Of a stretch of DNA of 11,668 nt, positions 1 to 7,062 are shown piece by piece (positions within the stretch are counted from its first letter, which is position 1; each line of letters starts with the position of its first letter). The DNA is from Actinomycetes bacterium (GTDB lineage Bacteria > Actinomycetota > Acidimicrobiia > Acidimicrobiales > Palsa-688), in contig JAKAXN010000117.1 in assembly GCA_021816565.1 (NCBI GenBank), forward strand, positions 1-11,668. The letters run 5' to 3'. The notes beneath the pieces are model-generated. The model saw only the letters and a list, made by a program, of their open reading frames with translations, was not told the origin of the DNA and did not search any database. A program made the position numbers and the translations under genes.

Positions 1-885
1 CTCACGCCCGCGGCCACCACCGCCGCGGCCGCCACCGCTACCACCAGCGGGTACCGGCTGCTCGGGGGCGACGGCGGGGTCTTCGCCTACGGCTCGACCT
101 TCGCCGGCTCGGCCGCGTCGGACCCCACGCGCTGCCCGCCCGACACCGTCGACCGGGTGATGCCCGACGGCACCTGCTGGTCCATGGCGGCGACGCCCGA
201 CGGCGGCGGCTACTGGATACTCAACGCCTCCACCGGTGACATCTGGACCTACGGCACCGCCCTCGATGTCGGCAGTCCGGCTGCCACATTTGACACGGTG
301 GCGCGGGAGTTCGTGCCCAATTTCGTCGCCGTCGCCTCCACCCCCGACGGGCGCGGCTACTGGGTCCTCGACGTGGGGCTGTCCGGCATGGGATCGGTGA
401 TGGCGTTCGGTGACGCCCGCTTCTACGGGGATCAGACCACCCTGGGGGGAACGGCCGGATACGTGGGCAGCCCGGTGGCCCTGATCCCCACCAGGTCCGG
501 GGCCGGCTACTGGATCGTCGACTCCGACGGCGGGGTGTTCAGCTTCGGCGACGCCGTGTTCCACGGCTCCATGGGCGGCACCGCCCTGGCCCGCCCCGTG
601 GTCGGCGCGGCCCGCACCGACGACGGCGCCGGCTACTGGCTGGTGGCCGGCGACGGCGGGGTGTTCAGCTTCGGCGACGCCGTGTTCCGCGGCTCTCTGG
701 CCGGCACCGTTCTGGGCGCGCCGGTAGTCGGCATGGCCGCCGACCCGGGCGGCCCGGGATACTGGCTGGCCGGGCGCGACGGCGGGGTGTTCGCCTTCGG
801 CGGGGCCGCCTTCCTCGGGTCCCTGGCCGGTACGTCCCTGGCCCGTCCGATCTTCGCGGTGACGGCCGGCCGGTCGCAGGGGTGA
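1..885 (+). CDS. Repeat protein with GYW..DGGVFSFGDA modules, 5' end missing
   Basis: The frame is open to the left edge, so only the last 294 residues are present. They begin with an Ala/Thr-rich stretch that looks like a linker (window residues 1-15). Six modules follow, each with a GYW (first one GYR) strand and a DGGVFxFGxAxFxGS strand; the aromatic signature begins at window residues 17, 70, 119, 169, 211 and 253. The last three have an exact 42-residue period; the earlier ones are longer (about 49-53) and more diverged. Six sheet-forming modules would suit a small beta-propeller; that fold is inference. Similar repeats are known to me from actinobacterial secreted or surface proteins, often at the C-terminus of another domain, so the missing N-terminus could carry a signal peptide or enzyme. 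The internal ATG at 157 lies inside module 1-2 and is not the start. The stop overlaps the next gene's GTG start by 4 bp, suggesting translational coupling. Function unknown. Confidence 0.85.
   Translation, partial: LTPAATTAAAATATTSGYRLLGGDGGVFAYGSTFAGSAASDPTRCPPDTVDRVMPDGTCWSMAATPDGGGYWILNASTGDIWTYGTALDVGSPAATFDTVAREFVPNFVAVASTPDGRGYWVLDVGLSGMGSVMAFGDARFYGDQTTLGGTAGYVGSPVALIPTRSGAGYWIVDSDGGVFSFGDAVFHGSMGGTALARPVVGAARTDDGAGYWLVAGDGGVFSFGDAVFRGSLAGTVLGAPVVGMAADPGGPGYWLAGRDGGVFAFGGAAFLGSLAGTSLARPIFAVTAGRSQG
526..813 (+). repeat. Tandem 126-bp coding repeats in the repeat protein
   Basis: The DNA encoding the DGGVFSFGDAVF strand recurs at 526, 652 and 778, spacing exactly 126 bp (42 codons). 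Copies at 526 and 652 are identical over about 37 bases including third codon positions; the copy at 778 has diverged after the first 15 bases. This indicates recent duplication or gene conversion between the middle two modules. Confidence 0.85.
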
Positions 886-2672
886 GCGCGTCGGGGGGTG
901 ACCCGGCCCGGGTCGGGCGGGGGACCCTCCGGCAGCTGGCTCCGTGGCTGCGCCACTACCGGCGCGAATGGGTGGTCCCCGACGTGCTGGCCGCTATGAC
1001 GCTCCTGGCCATCGCCATGCCCGAGCAGCTCGCCACGTCCCGGCTGGCGGGAATGCCGCCCATCACGGGCCTGTACGCCTTCGTGGCCGGCGGCGTCTGC
1101 TTCGCCCTGCTCGGATCCAACCGCTGGCTGTCGGTGGGCGCCGATTCGACCATCGCCCCGCTCTTCGCCGTGGGGGTCGCCGGCCTGGCCCCGAGCGGGT
1201 CGGACCGCTACCTGCAGCTCGTGGCCGTGCTGGCCGTGGCCGTGGGCATCCTGGTCATGGCCGTCGGGGTACTGAGACTCGGATGGGTGGCGGAGTTCCT
1301 GTCGGTCCCGGTCATCACCGGGTTCCTGGCCGGGGTGGCGGTGATCATCGTCATCCACCAGCTCCCGGACCTGCTGGGGATCCCCGCCCCGACCGGGAGC
1401 TCGGTGCACCGACTCGGGTACGTGGCGTCCCACCTGGACCAGGTGGAGCCGTGGTCCGTGGGGGTGGGCCTGGGGGTGCTCGGCCTGCTCCTCGGCGCCG
1501 AGGCGGTGGACCGGCGCCTGCCGGCGGCGCTGCTCGGGCTGGTCGGCTCCGCGGCGGTGGTGGCCATGGTGGGGACGGCCCGGGAAACCCGGCTGATCGG
1601 CCGGGTGACCCCCCGGGTGCCCGCGGTGGGCCTGCCCGGGCTGTCCTGGACGGCCCTGCTCCACCTGGCCCCGCTGGCCGCCGTGGTGGCCCTGGTGGTC
1701 ATCACCCAGTCGGCGGCCACCAGCCGGGGCTTCGCCGACGACAGCCCGGCCGGAGCCCTGGACCGGGATTTCGTCGGGATCGGCGCCGGCAGCGTCGTGG
1801 CCGGGATGATCGGCTCGTTCCCGGTGGACGCCAGCCCGCCCCGGACGGCCGCCGTGGTGGCCGCCGGGGGCCGCAGCCAGGCGGTGTCGCTGCTCTCGGC
1901 GGTGGTGATGGCCGCCCTGGTGCCGGCGGCCGGCCTGCTCCGCTACGTGCCGCTGGCCACGCTGTCGGCGGTGCTGATATTCATCGCCATCCGCCTGTTC
2001 CACGGCCGGGACCTGCAGGCCATCGGACGCTTCAGCCGCTTCGAGTTCGTGCTGGCCGCGCTGGCCATGCTGACCGTGGCGTTCGTCGGGGTGGAGCAGG
2101 GCATCGCGGTGGCTGTGGGGCTGGCCATCCTGGACCGGGCCCGGCTGGATGCCCGCCCGCAGCTGCACGTCATGGGCCGGGTGCCCGACACCACCAGCTT
2201 CGCCCCCCTCAGCAGCGGCGAGCACGCCGAGCAGGTCCCCGGGGTGCTGGTGGTGCTCTTCTCCACCCCGCTGTGGTACGCCAACGCCCAGCAGTTCCGC
2301 GCCGAGATGGAGCAGGCGCTGGGCCGGGCGGACGGACCGCCGCGGGCGGTGGTTCTCGACGCCATCGGGATGAGCGACGTGGACTACACCGGCGGCCGGG
2401 CCCTCGCCGCGGTGCTCGACCTGCTCGAACGCCACCGGGTGGTCTTCGCCGTGGCCCGGGCCGGTACCCGCGTCCGCAGCGGCCTGCGGCGGGCCGGTCT
2501 CGACGCCCGGATCGGGGAGGACCACTTCTACGGGACGGTGGGCGAGGCGGTGGAGGCCTTCGCCGGCCGGGCCGCCGAACCGCCGGCGGGTTCGGCCGGT
2601 GCCCCGCCCGCCGGGCCGGCCGAACCGCCGGTCCGACACGACCGGTTCGCTCCAGGCCACCCCGGTACGTGA
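882..2672 (+). CDS. SulP/SLC26-family inorganic anion transporter with STAS domain
   Basis: 596 residues, a normal SulP length. The N-terminal SulP signature is clear at about residues 31-97 (PDVLAAMTLLAIAMPEQLA, then LAGMPPITGLYAF and LSVGADSTIAPLFA). Hydrophobic helices follow to about residue 420, including the conserved GSFPVDASPPRTAAV segment near 310-325, which corresponds to the family's substrate-site region. A cytosolic STAS domain spans about 440-565, with D501-Y-T503-G-G at the place of the regulatory Ser/Thr loop in anti-sigma antagonist-like STAS domains. The C-terminal tail of about 30 residues is Pro/Ala-rich and low-complexity, built from short DNA repeats. It should carry an anion such as sulfate, bicarbonate or chloride across the inner membrane; the substrate cannot be read from sequence. 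The GTG start overlaps the previous stop (GTGA), and the next gene begins 46 bp downstream, so the three are probably one transcript. Confidence 0.96.
   Translation: MSASGGDPARVGRGTLRQLAPWLRHYRREWVVPDVLAAMTLLAIAMPEQLATSRLAGMPPITGLYAFVAGGVCFALLGSNRWLSVGADSTIAPLFAVGVAGLAPSGSDRYLQLVAVLAVAVGILVMAVGVLRLGWVAEFLSVPVITGFLAGVAVIIVIHQLPDLLGIPAPTGSSVHRLGYVASHLDQVEPWSVGVGLGVLGLLLGAEAVDRRLPAALLGLVGSAAVVAMVGTARETRLIGRVTPRVPAVGLPGLSWTALLHLAPLAAVVALVVITQSAATSRGFADDSPAGALDRDFVGIGAGSVVAGMIGSFPVDASPPRTAAVVAAGGRSQAVSLLSAVVMAALVPAAGLLRYVPLATLSAVLIFIAIRLFHGRDLQAIGRFSRFEFVLAALAMLTVAFVGVEQGIAVAVGLAILDRARLDARPQLHVMGRVPDTTSFAPLSSGEHAEQVPGVLVVLFSTPLWYANAQQFRAEMEQALGRADGPPRAVVLDAIGMSDVDYTGGRALAAVLDLLERHRVVFAVARAGTRVRSGLRRAGLDARIGEDHFYGTVGEAVEAFAGRAAEPPAGSAGAPPAGPAEPPVRHDRFAPGHPGT
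2574..2631 (+). repeat. Short direct and inverted repeats in the SulP C-terminal linker
   Basis: A 13-base unit (GCCGAACCGCCGG) occurs at 2574-2586 and again at 2619-2631. Between them, 2589-2596 is the inverse of 2574-2581, giving an 8-bp stem with a 7-base loop. They encode the EPPAG/AEPP low-complexity tail and probably reflect slippage in a non-folded linker. Confidence 0.55.
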
Positions 2673-2718
2673 CCATCGGCCCTGCCGGACCGGGCGCGGG
2701 TGGGAGACGATCCCGGCG

Positions 2719-4185
2719 ATGAGCGGTGGCCGATCCGACGAGCAGCGCTTCATGCGGGCCAGCGACGCCTTCAGCTGGTACCTGGAGAAGGACCCGGTGC
2801 TGCGCTCCACCGTCGTGTCGGTGGTGTGGCTGGACCGCAGCCCGGACTGGGCGGTGCTGACCGCCCGGCTGGAGCGGGCCACCCGGCTGGAGCCCCGGTG
2901 GCGCCAGACGGTGGCGGAGATGCCCGGCCGGGTCAGCCCCCCGAGGTGGACCGACGTGGACGACTTCGACCTGAGTTGGCACCTGCACCGGGCGGTGGCC
3001 CCACCCCCCGGGGACGACTCGGTGGTTCTGGACCTGGCCCGGCGGGAGGCCATGACCGGCTTCGACCGGGTGCATCCCCTCTGGCAGTTCACCCTGGTCG
3101 AGGGGATCGGCGGTGACCGGGCCGCTCTGGTCATGAGGATCCACCACGCCCTCACCGACGGTCTCGGCGGCATGCAGCTGGCCCTCCTGCTCTTCGACGC
3201 CGAGAGATCCGCAGCACCGCCGCCGGAGCCGCCCCGCCCCGCGGTGGAGCCTCCGCCCAGCGGGACGGGGATGCTGGCCGAGGGCCTGGGATGGAGGGCG
3301 GCCCGGTCGGCCGGGTACCTGGCCCGGCGGGCCCGGTCCCTCCTGCCGGATCTGGCCTCGGGGATCCGCCGGCCGGTGCACACCGCCACGACGGTCGCCG
3401 CAGATGTGGCATCGATCGCCCGGACGGTGGCCCCGATCCGCCAGACCCTGTCACCACTGATGACGAAGAGGAGCGTGAGGCGCCACCTCGGGACCCTGAC
3501 GGTGCCCCTCGCGGAGTTGAGGGCGTCGAGCGCTCTGGCCGGCGGGTCGGTCAACGACGGCTTCCTCGCCGCGGTGACCGCCGGCCTGCGGCTCTACCAC
3601 CAACGTCACGGCGTCGAGGTGGACCGGCTCCGGGTGACCATGCCGATCAGCCTCCGCACCGACAAGGACCGCCCCGGCGGCAACCGGATCACCCTCATGC
3701 GCTTCGCCGTCCCGGTGGGGGAGGTCAACCCGGCCCGCCGGGTGGCCGGGATCCGTCGGGCCTCGTGGCAGGCCCGCCACGAGGCGTCACTGGGCTTCAC
3801 CGACGGCATAGCCGGGGCGCTCAACCTCCTTCCGCCGGTGATCGTGGCCGGCATACTGCGCAACGTGGACTTCCTGGCCAGCGACGTACCGGGCTTCGAC
3901 CGCCCGGTCTACCTGGCCGGGGCGGCCGTGGAGCGCTACGAGGCGTTCGGTCCGACCACCGGCTCGGCGGTCAACGTCACCCTGATCTCCTACAACGGCA
4001 ACTGCCACATCGGTGTCAACATCGACACCGCAGCCGTGCCCGACCCCGAGCTGCTGGTCGAATGCCTGCGCTCCGGGTTCGAGGAGATGACCGACCTGGG
4101 GCACCGGGGCGACGGGAATATCCCCGGTACCAGCGGGGTTGTACAAGTTGAACACGACGGGGCGAGAGTCCCGGGGAGAGAGTAG
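2719..4185 (+). CDS. WS/DGAT-type wax ester synthase / diacylglycerol acyltransferase
   Basis: 488 residues, the usual size. The catalytic motif HHxxxDG is intact as H142-H143-A-L-T-D147-G148; in this family the second His acts as base for acyl transfer from acyl-CoA to diacylglycerol or a fatty alcohol. Other family landmarks are PLW at 120-122, N279-D280 followed by GFLAAV, the PISLRTD segment, and a C-terminal domain with SDVPGF, VYLAGAAV and a GVNIDTAAVPDP-like end. The product makes neutral storage lipid at the membrane surface. The ATG at 2719 was chosen because the family sequence begins just after it (MSGGRSDEQRFMRASDAFSW) and a GGGAGA element lies 11 bases upstream; longer in-frame starts lie inside the SulP gene. 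It ends convergently with the PNPOx-like gene. Triacylglycerol versus wax ester preference cannot be decided. Confidence 0.96.
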   Translation: MSGGRSDEQRFMRASDAFSWYLEKDPVLRSTVVSVVWLDRSPDWAVLTARLERATRLEPRWRQTVAEMPGRVSPPRWTDVDDFDLSWHLHRAVAPPPGDDSVVLDLARREAMTGFDRVHPLWQFTLVEGIGGDRAALVMRIHHALTDGLGGMQLALLLFDAERSAAPPPEPPRPAVEPPPSGTGMLAEGLGWRAARSAGYLARRARSLLPDLASGIRRPVHTATTVAADVASIARTVAPIRQTLSPLMTKRSVRRHLGTLTVPLAELRASSALAGGSVNDGFLAAVTAGLRLYHQRHGVEVDRLRVTMPISLRTDKDRPGGNRITLMRFAVPVGEVNPARRVAGIRRASWQARHEASLGFTDGIAGALNLLPPVIVAGILRNVDFLASDVPGFDRPVYLAGAAVERYEAFGPTTGSAVNVTLISYNGNCHIGVNIDTAAVPDPELLVECLRSGFEEMTDLGHRGDGNIPGTSGVVQVEHDGARVPGRE

Positions 4186-4294
4186 GGAGGTGGTTCCGCC
4201 GGATGAGCTTCAGAAGGGCCTCCGCCGATGCCCGCACTCTCGGTGAGGTTGCCGGCGCTCAGTGAGTTCCGGGGCCGGTCCGAATATTGACGAG

Positions 4295-4320
4295 GGCGTC
4301 CGCTGGCGGTGACGGCCTTT
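4295..4320 (+). terminator. Possible terminator hairpin after the acyltransferase
   Basis: GGCGTC at 4295-4300 can pair with GACGGCC at 4311-4317 with small bulges, the stem extending through CG/CG around a CTGG loop, and TTT follows at 4318-4320. The T tract is short, so an intrinsic terminator is only a possibility. It lies 110 bases after the acyltransferase stop. Confidence 0.3.
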
Positions 4321-4392
4321 GAGCTAGAGCTCGAGTGGGCTCTGTAGGACTCGGCCGGGAGCGCGGGTGGCGCGGAGGAACTGAACAGGAGA

Positions 4393-4424
4393 AGGGCCCG
4401 TCGACCGGTTGGTGGGCGGGCTCT
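4393..4424 (-). terminator. Possible hairpin after the PNPOx-like gene
   Basis: AGGGCCCG at 4393-4400 pairs with CGGGCTCT at 4417-4424 (8 bp including one G-U, loop of 16). On the minus strand it lies about 50 bases after the PNPOx-like stop and is followed by a pyrimidine-rich TCTCCTGTT. There is no real U tract. Confidence 0.3.
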
Positions 4425-4475
4425 CCTCGCGCTCAGCGACCTCCCGACCCTGCACCCCGACGGGAGGCCGGTGGG

Positions 4476-4913
4476 TCAGGTCCAGTGGCCGGCCGGGTGG
4501 AGGCGCCGGCCGGTGAGCACATCGGACCTGATCCTCACCAGGCGGTGACCGGGGTCGGCGACGCGGGGATGCGGCTCGTGGGTGCCGATCGACCCTGGGT
4601 CCACCTCGGTGGCCAGGCCCTGGACCAGGACGCTCCACTCGCAGACATCCTCCACGCCCTGCAGCCCCTGGTGTCCGAGCCGGCCGTCCACCTGGAACGC
4701 CACCAGCCGCTCGACCACGCCGGAGAAGAGGCCCTCCCCCACCTGCACGATGACGTCCGAGTCGTGCACCGAATAGTCCAGGGGCAGCACGAAGGGCACG
4801 CTTCCGTCAGCGACGGCCAGATGGCCGTGCAGGTGCTCCTTGGCGCCGACGGCCAGAAGGCGCCGGCACTCCGGCGGATCCAGTACCTCGGAGCCCCGCT
4901 CGTCGGTCCACAT
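4476..4913 (-). CDS. PNPOx-like split-barrel flavin/F420-binding family protein
   Basis: 145 residues, typical of single-domain members of the pyridoxamine 5'-phosphate oxidase-like superfamily (Pyridox_ox_2 / NimA-like group). Landmarks in order: LDPPECRRLLA near 11-21, HGHLAVADGSVPFVLPLDY at about 29-47 (first barrel strands), VAFQVDG at 71-77, WSVLVQG at 93-99, and VRIRSDVLTGRRL near 126-138, the family's final strand. Such proteins bind FMN, FAD, F420 or sometimes heme and reduce or bind small molecules; which applies here is not visible. The ATG at 4913 is the only sensible start: an in-frame stop lies five codons upstream. No strong ribosome binding site precedes it. It diverges from the universal stress protein gene and may share a control region with it. 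M. tuberculosis DosR-regulon protein Rv3129 belongs to a similar family, which makes the setting notable. Confidence 0.88.
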   Translation of the reverse strand: MWTDERGSEVLDPPECRRLLAVGAKEHLHGHLAVADGSVPFVLPLDYSVHDSDVIVQVGEGLFSGVVERLVAFQVDGRLGHQGLQGVEDVCEWSVLVQGLATEVDPGSIGTHEPHPRVADPGHRLVRIRSDVLTGRRLHPAGHWT

Positions 4914-4974
4914 GCGGCCGATTTTTCAGTCCGGCGGCCGGGGATCCCAGAGGAGAAAGTCCCTCCCACCGTGC

Positions 4975-5838
4975 GTGGCCGGGCTGTCCGGAGAGGGGCC
5001 GTTCTCCACTGGTCGGGCGCCCGGTCCCTCCGCCAGAGTTCAGGTCACGAGCCAGTTCCCTGCCTCCGACGGGGAGACGGCGGCCATCGTCGCCTGTCTC
5101 GACGCCACCGCATCGGGCCGCCCGGTCCTGGAGTGGGCCGTGCGCCTCGGCGAGTTGCTGGGTTGGGGGGTCGGGACCCTTCACGTCGGTAACCCCGGGG
5201 CATCGGCGGCCACCCCGGCCGACCTGGCCGCCCGGCGGGGGGTGCCGCTCCGCCTGCTGGAGGGGCCGGTGGACGAGCAGCTGCTGAGCCAGCTGGGCGC
5301 GCCGGGAGTGCAGATGGCGGTAATGGGGGCCCGCTCCACCGTCGGGGGCCGCCGACCGGTCGGCACCGTGACCCGCCACGTGATCCAGGCCTACGGGCGT
5401 CCGGTGCTGATCGTGCCACCCGAAGCCGTCGGGCCCGGGCCGCTGAAGTCGGCGCTGGTGCCGGTGGAGGGGACCGCGCAGACCTCGGGGCCGCTCGACC
5501 GGTGGCTGCCCCGCCTGGCCGGCCAGCTCGCCCTGATCGGCCTGCACGTGTTCACCCCCGGGCGCACACCGGCCATGCTGGACCGGCCGGTGCGCGACAT
5601 GCTCCTGCTGACCGACGCCTTCAAGGAGCGGCACCTGCCGGCCGCCGACCGGCTCGAGGTCCGATCGGGGCACGTGGCCTCGCACGTGGTGCAGTGCAGC
5701 CGGGAGCTGGCGGTGGACCTGATCATCCTGAGCTGGACCCAGCCCGGTGATGCGGGGCGGGCCGAGACCGTGCTGCAGGTCCTGGCCCTCAGCCCCGTCC
5801 CGACGCTGCTCCTGCCCGGTCGGGCACCTGGGAGCTGA
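4975..5838 (+). CDS. Universal stress protein, two UspA-like domains
   Basis: 287 residues from this start. Domain 1 (about 36-152) has IVACLDATASGRPVLEWAV, the GVGTLHV strand and GARSTVGG from G118, ending RPVLIVPP. Domain 2 (about 155-283) begins LKSALVPVEG and ends SPVPTLLLPG. The ATP-binding pattern G-2x-G-9x-G-S/T is imperfect in domain 1 (Ser replaces the second Gly, spacing off by one) and absent in domain 2 (SWTQPGDAGRAETVL), so nucleotide binding is doubtful, especially in the second half. Tandem USPs are common in actinobacteria and respond to hypoxia or stationary phase. The start is uncertain: GTG 4975 follows AGGAGA at 4951-4956 at a long distance (18 bases); ATG 4912 would overlap the divergent gene's start codon; no standard start lies closer to the domain. 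The 3' end overlaps the opposing glycosyltransferase gene by 50 bp. Confidence 0.85.
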   Translation: MAGLSGEGPFSTGRAPGPSARVQVTSQFPASDGETAAIVACLDATASGRPVLEWAVRLGELLGWGVGTLHVGNPGASAATPADLAARRGVPLRLLEGPVDEQLLSQLGAPGVQMAVMGARSTVGGRRPVGTVTRHVIQAYGRPVLIVPPEAVGPGPLKSALVPVEGTAQTSGPLDRWLPRLAGQLALIGLHVFTPGRTPAMLDRPVRDMLLLTDAFKERHLPAADRLEVRSGHVASHVVQCSRELAVDLIILSWTQPGDAGRAETVLQVLALSPVPTLLLPGRAPGS

Positions 5839-6940
5839 GCCCCCGGCGTGGCGGGACGCCGGCCGAGCGGCCGGTCCCGGTCACGGCGGCGTAGACGCGC
5901 TCGTAGCCCTCCACCATCGATGCGGTGGAGAAATGGTCGAGGACCCGCCGGCGGCAGGCGTGCGGGTCGATGGTGGCGGCCGCCGCCACGGCGTCGACCA
6001 TCTGGGTCTCGGTCCGGCACAGGAAGCCGGTGACGCCGTCGATCACCACCTCGGGCGCCGCTCCGAGGGGGCGGGCGATCACCGGGGTACCGCACGCCAT
6101 GGCCTCGGTCATGACCAGCCCGAACGGCTCGGCCCAGGCGATCGGGAAGATCATGGCCCGGGCCCGGGCCATCAGGTCGACCTTGATCTCGTGGGGCGGC
6201 TCCTCGAGCACCTCGACGTCCGATCCGAGCAGGGGCCGGACCACGTCGTTCCAGTACCGGATCTCGCCCGGCTCCCGGCTCTTGACCACCATCTTCACCG
6301 GCAGGCCGGCCCGGCGGGCCACGGCGATGGCGGCGTCGGGGCGCTTCTCCGCGCTGGTGCGCCCCACGAAGATCAAGAAGTCGTCTTTCGCCGCGCCCAT
6401 GGGGTGCTGGTCCATATCCACCCCGTTGTGGACCACCCCGGCGTAGCGCACCGCCGGGTTGGCGGCCCGCTGGGCGTGGCTGATCGCCACCAGGTTGAGC
6501 CGGCCGTCGAGCAGGCCGAACAGGCGGCGGGACCGTTCGCTCCACGGGCCGTGGAGGGTGTGCACCACCGGCGTCACCCCGGCCACCATCGCCCCCACCA
6601 CCGGACCGGTGTTGGTGTGGTCGTGCACCAGGTCGAACTCCCCGGCCCTGAGATAGGCCCACAGGGCGTGGTACTGCTCGTCGGTGGCCGCCGCCGGGTC
6701 GCCGAGCACGGGAGCCTCGAAGAGCGGGCTGACGACGGTGGCCGCTCCCGTCGACCCGGTCGCCGCCACCATGGTGACGCCGTGGCCGGCGGCGCTCAGC
6801 CCGTCGACCAGGGCCGCCACCACCCGTTCGATCCCCCCGTAGCCGGGTGGCGGGACCGGGAAGTAGGGGGGTGCGATGACCGCTATCCGCAGCGCTCGGC
6901 GCGGTAGCGGCCCGGTCACCGGGGGCGTGGGGCGGTCCAT
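5789..6940 (-). CDS. GT4-family glycosyltransferase (GT-B fold)
   Basis: 383 residues. The N-terminal Rossmann domain begins LRIAVIAPPYFPVPPPGYGG with the acceptor-side glycine loop G33-Y-G-G36, followed by the LVHDHTN and VHTLHGPW segments. The linker HNGVD and the donor domain (VGRTSAEKRPDAAI, about residue 195 on) are typical of GT4. The nucleotide-sugar motif E-x7-E is intact as E271-PFGLVMT-E279, followed by AMACGTPVIA. It should transfer a sugar from a nucleotide-sugar donor with retention of configuration; donor and acceptor are not identifiable. The ATG is supported by AAGGA at 6948-6952, 7 bases upstream. It follows the GH65 gene by 120 bp on the same strand. The last 16 residues are low-complexity and overlap the convergent stress-protein gene. 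Confidence 0.96.
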   Translation of the reverse strand: MDRPTPPVTGPLPRRALRIAVIAPPYFPVPPPGYGGIERVVAALVDGLSAAGHGVTMVAATGSTGAATVVSPLFEAPVLGDPAAATDEQYHALWAYLRAGEFDLVHDHTNTGPVVGAMVAGVTPVVHTLHGPWSERSRRLFGLLDGRLNLVAISHAQRAANPAVRYAGVVHNGVDMDQHPMGAAKDDFLIFVGRTSAEKRPDAAIAVARRAGLPVKMVVKSREPGEIRYWNDVVRPLLGSDVEVLEEPPHEIKVDLMARARAMIFPIAWAEPFGLVMTEAMACGTPVIARPLGAAPEVVIDGVTGFLCRTETQMVDAVAAAATIDPHACRRRVLDHFSTASMVEGYERVYAAVTGTGRSAGVPPRRGLSSQVPDRAGAASGRG

Positions 6941-6959
6941 GCTCGTTTCCTTGTCGTCG

Positions 6960-6991
6960 GGCCGCGGGGCTGTCAGGCCGCGGGGGCTGTC
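6960..6991 (-). repeat. Tandem 15/16-bp duplication in the GH65-GT4 gap
   Basis: GGCCGCGGGGCTGTC at 6960-6974 is repeated with one extra G at 6976-6991. It lies just upstream of the glycosyltransferase ribosome binding site. It may be a slippage product or a protein-binding site; nothing in the sequence decides. Confidence 0.5.
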
Positions 6992-7047
6992 GGGCCTGGG
7001 GGTAGCGTGGCCGACCTCCCTGCCGGAGGAACAGTGCCGTTCGTCCC

Positions 7048-7062
7048 GAGCCGGACCGGCTC
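7048..7062 (-). repeat. Hairpin overlapping the GH65 stop codon
   Basis: GAGCCG at 7048-7053 and CGGCTC at 7057-7062 form a perfect 6-bp stem with a 3-base loop. On the minus strand its first bases lie within the TGA stop (7063-7061). It could slow ribosomes, stabilise the message or weaken read-through into the glycosyltransferase gene; there is no U tract, so it is not a classical terminator. Confidence 0.4.

Larger units (their letters stand above)
4186..4475. other. Gene-free region between convergent genes
   Basis: About 290 bases with no ORF showing protein-like composition. It lies between the stop of the acyltransferase (plus) and the stop of the PNPOx-like gene (minus). It contains two imperfect hairpins listed separately, a small GAGCT-AG-AGCTC inverted repeat at 4321-4332, and a locally A/T-richer patch around 4281-4290. 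I see no tRNA cloverleaf and no mobile-element remnant that I can name. Confidence 0.6.

Noticed and set aside
2599..2718. Upstream extension of the acyltransferase into the SulP gene
   Set aside because: The extra 40 residues do not resemble the family and overlap SulP; ATG 2719 has a nearby purine-rich element and family-like N-terminus.
944..2722. A 592-codon plus-strand frame overlapping almost all of SulP
   Set aside because: Composition is Gly/Arg/Pro-rich with no motif, while the other frame shows a full SulP protein.
633..3554. A 973-codon minus-strand open frame opposite the repeat protein, SulP and acyltransferase genes
   Set aside because: Its protein is low-complexity, rich in Arg/Gly/His/Pro and without any domain; it is the antisense shadow of two well-identified genes in GC-rich DNA.
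4156..4175. DosR-box-like sequence with AGTCCC near the end of the acyltransferase gene
   Set aside because: It lies inside coding sequence with no gene start downstream on either strand within range, and the match is partial.
6153..6172. Perfect 20-bp palindrome in the glycosyltransferase gene
   Set aside because: It is the direct result of the codons for MARARAM in a GC-rich genome; no sign of a regulatory role inside the gene.
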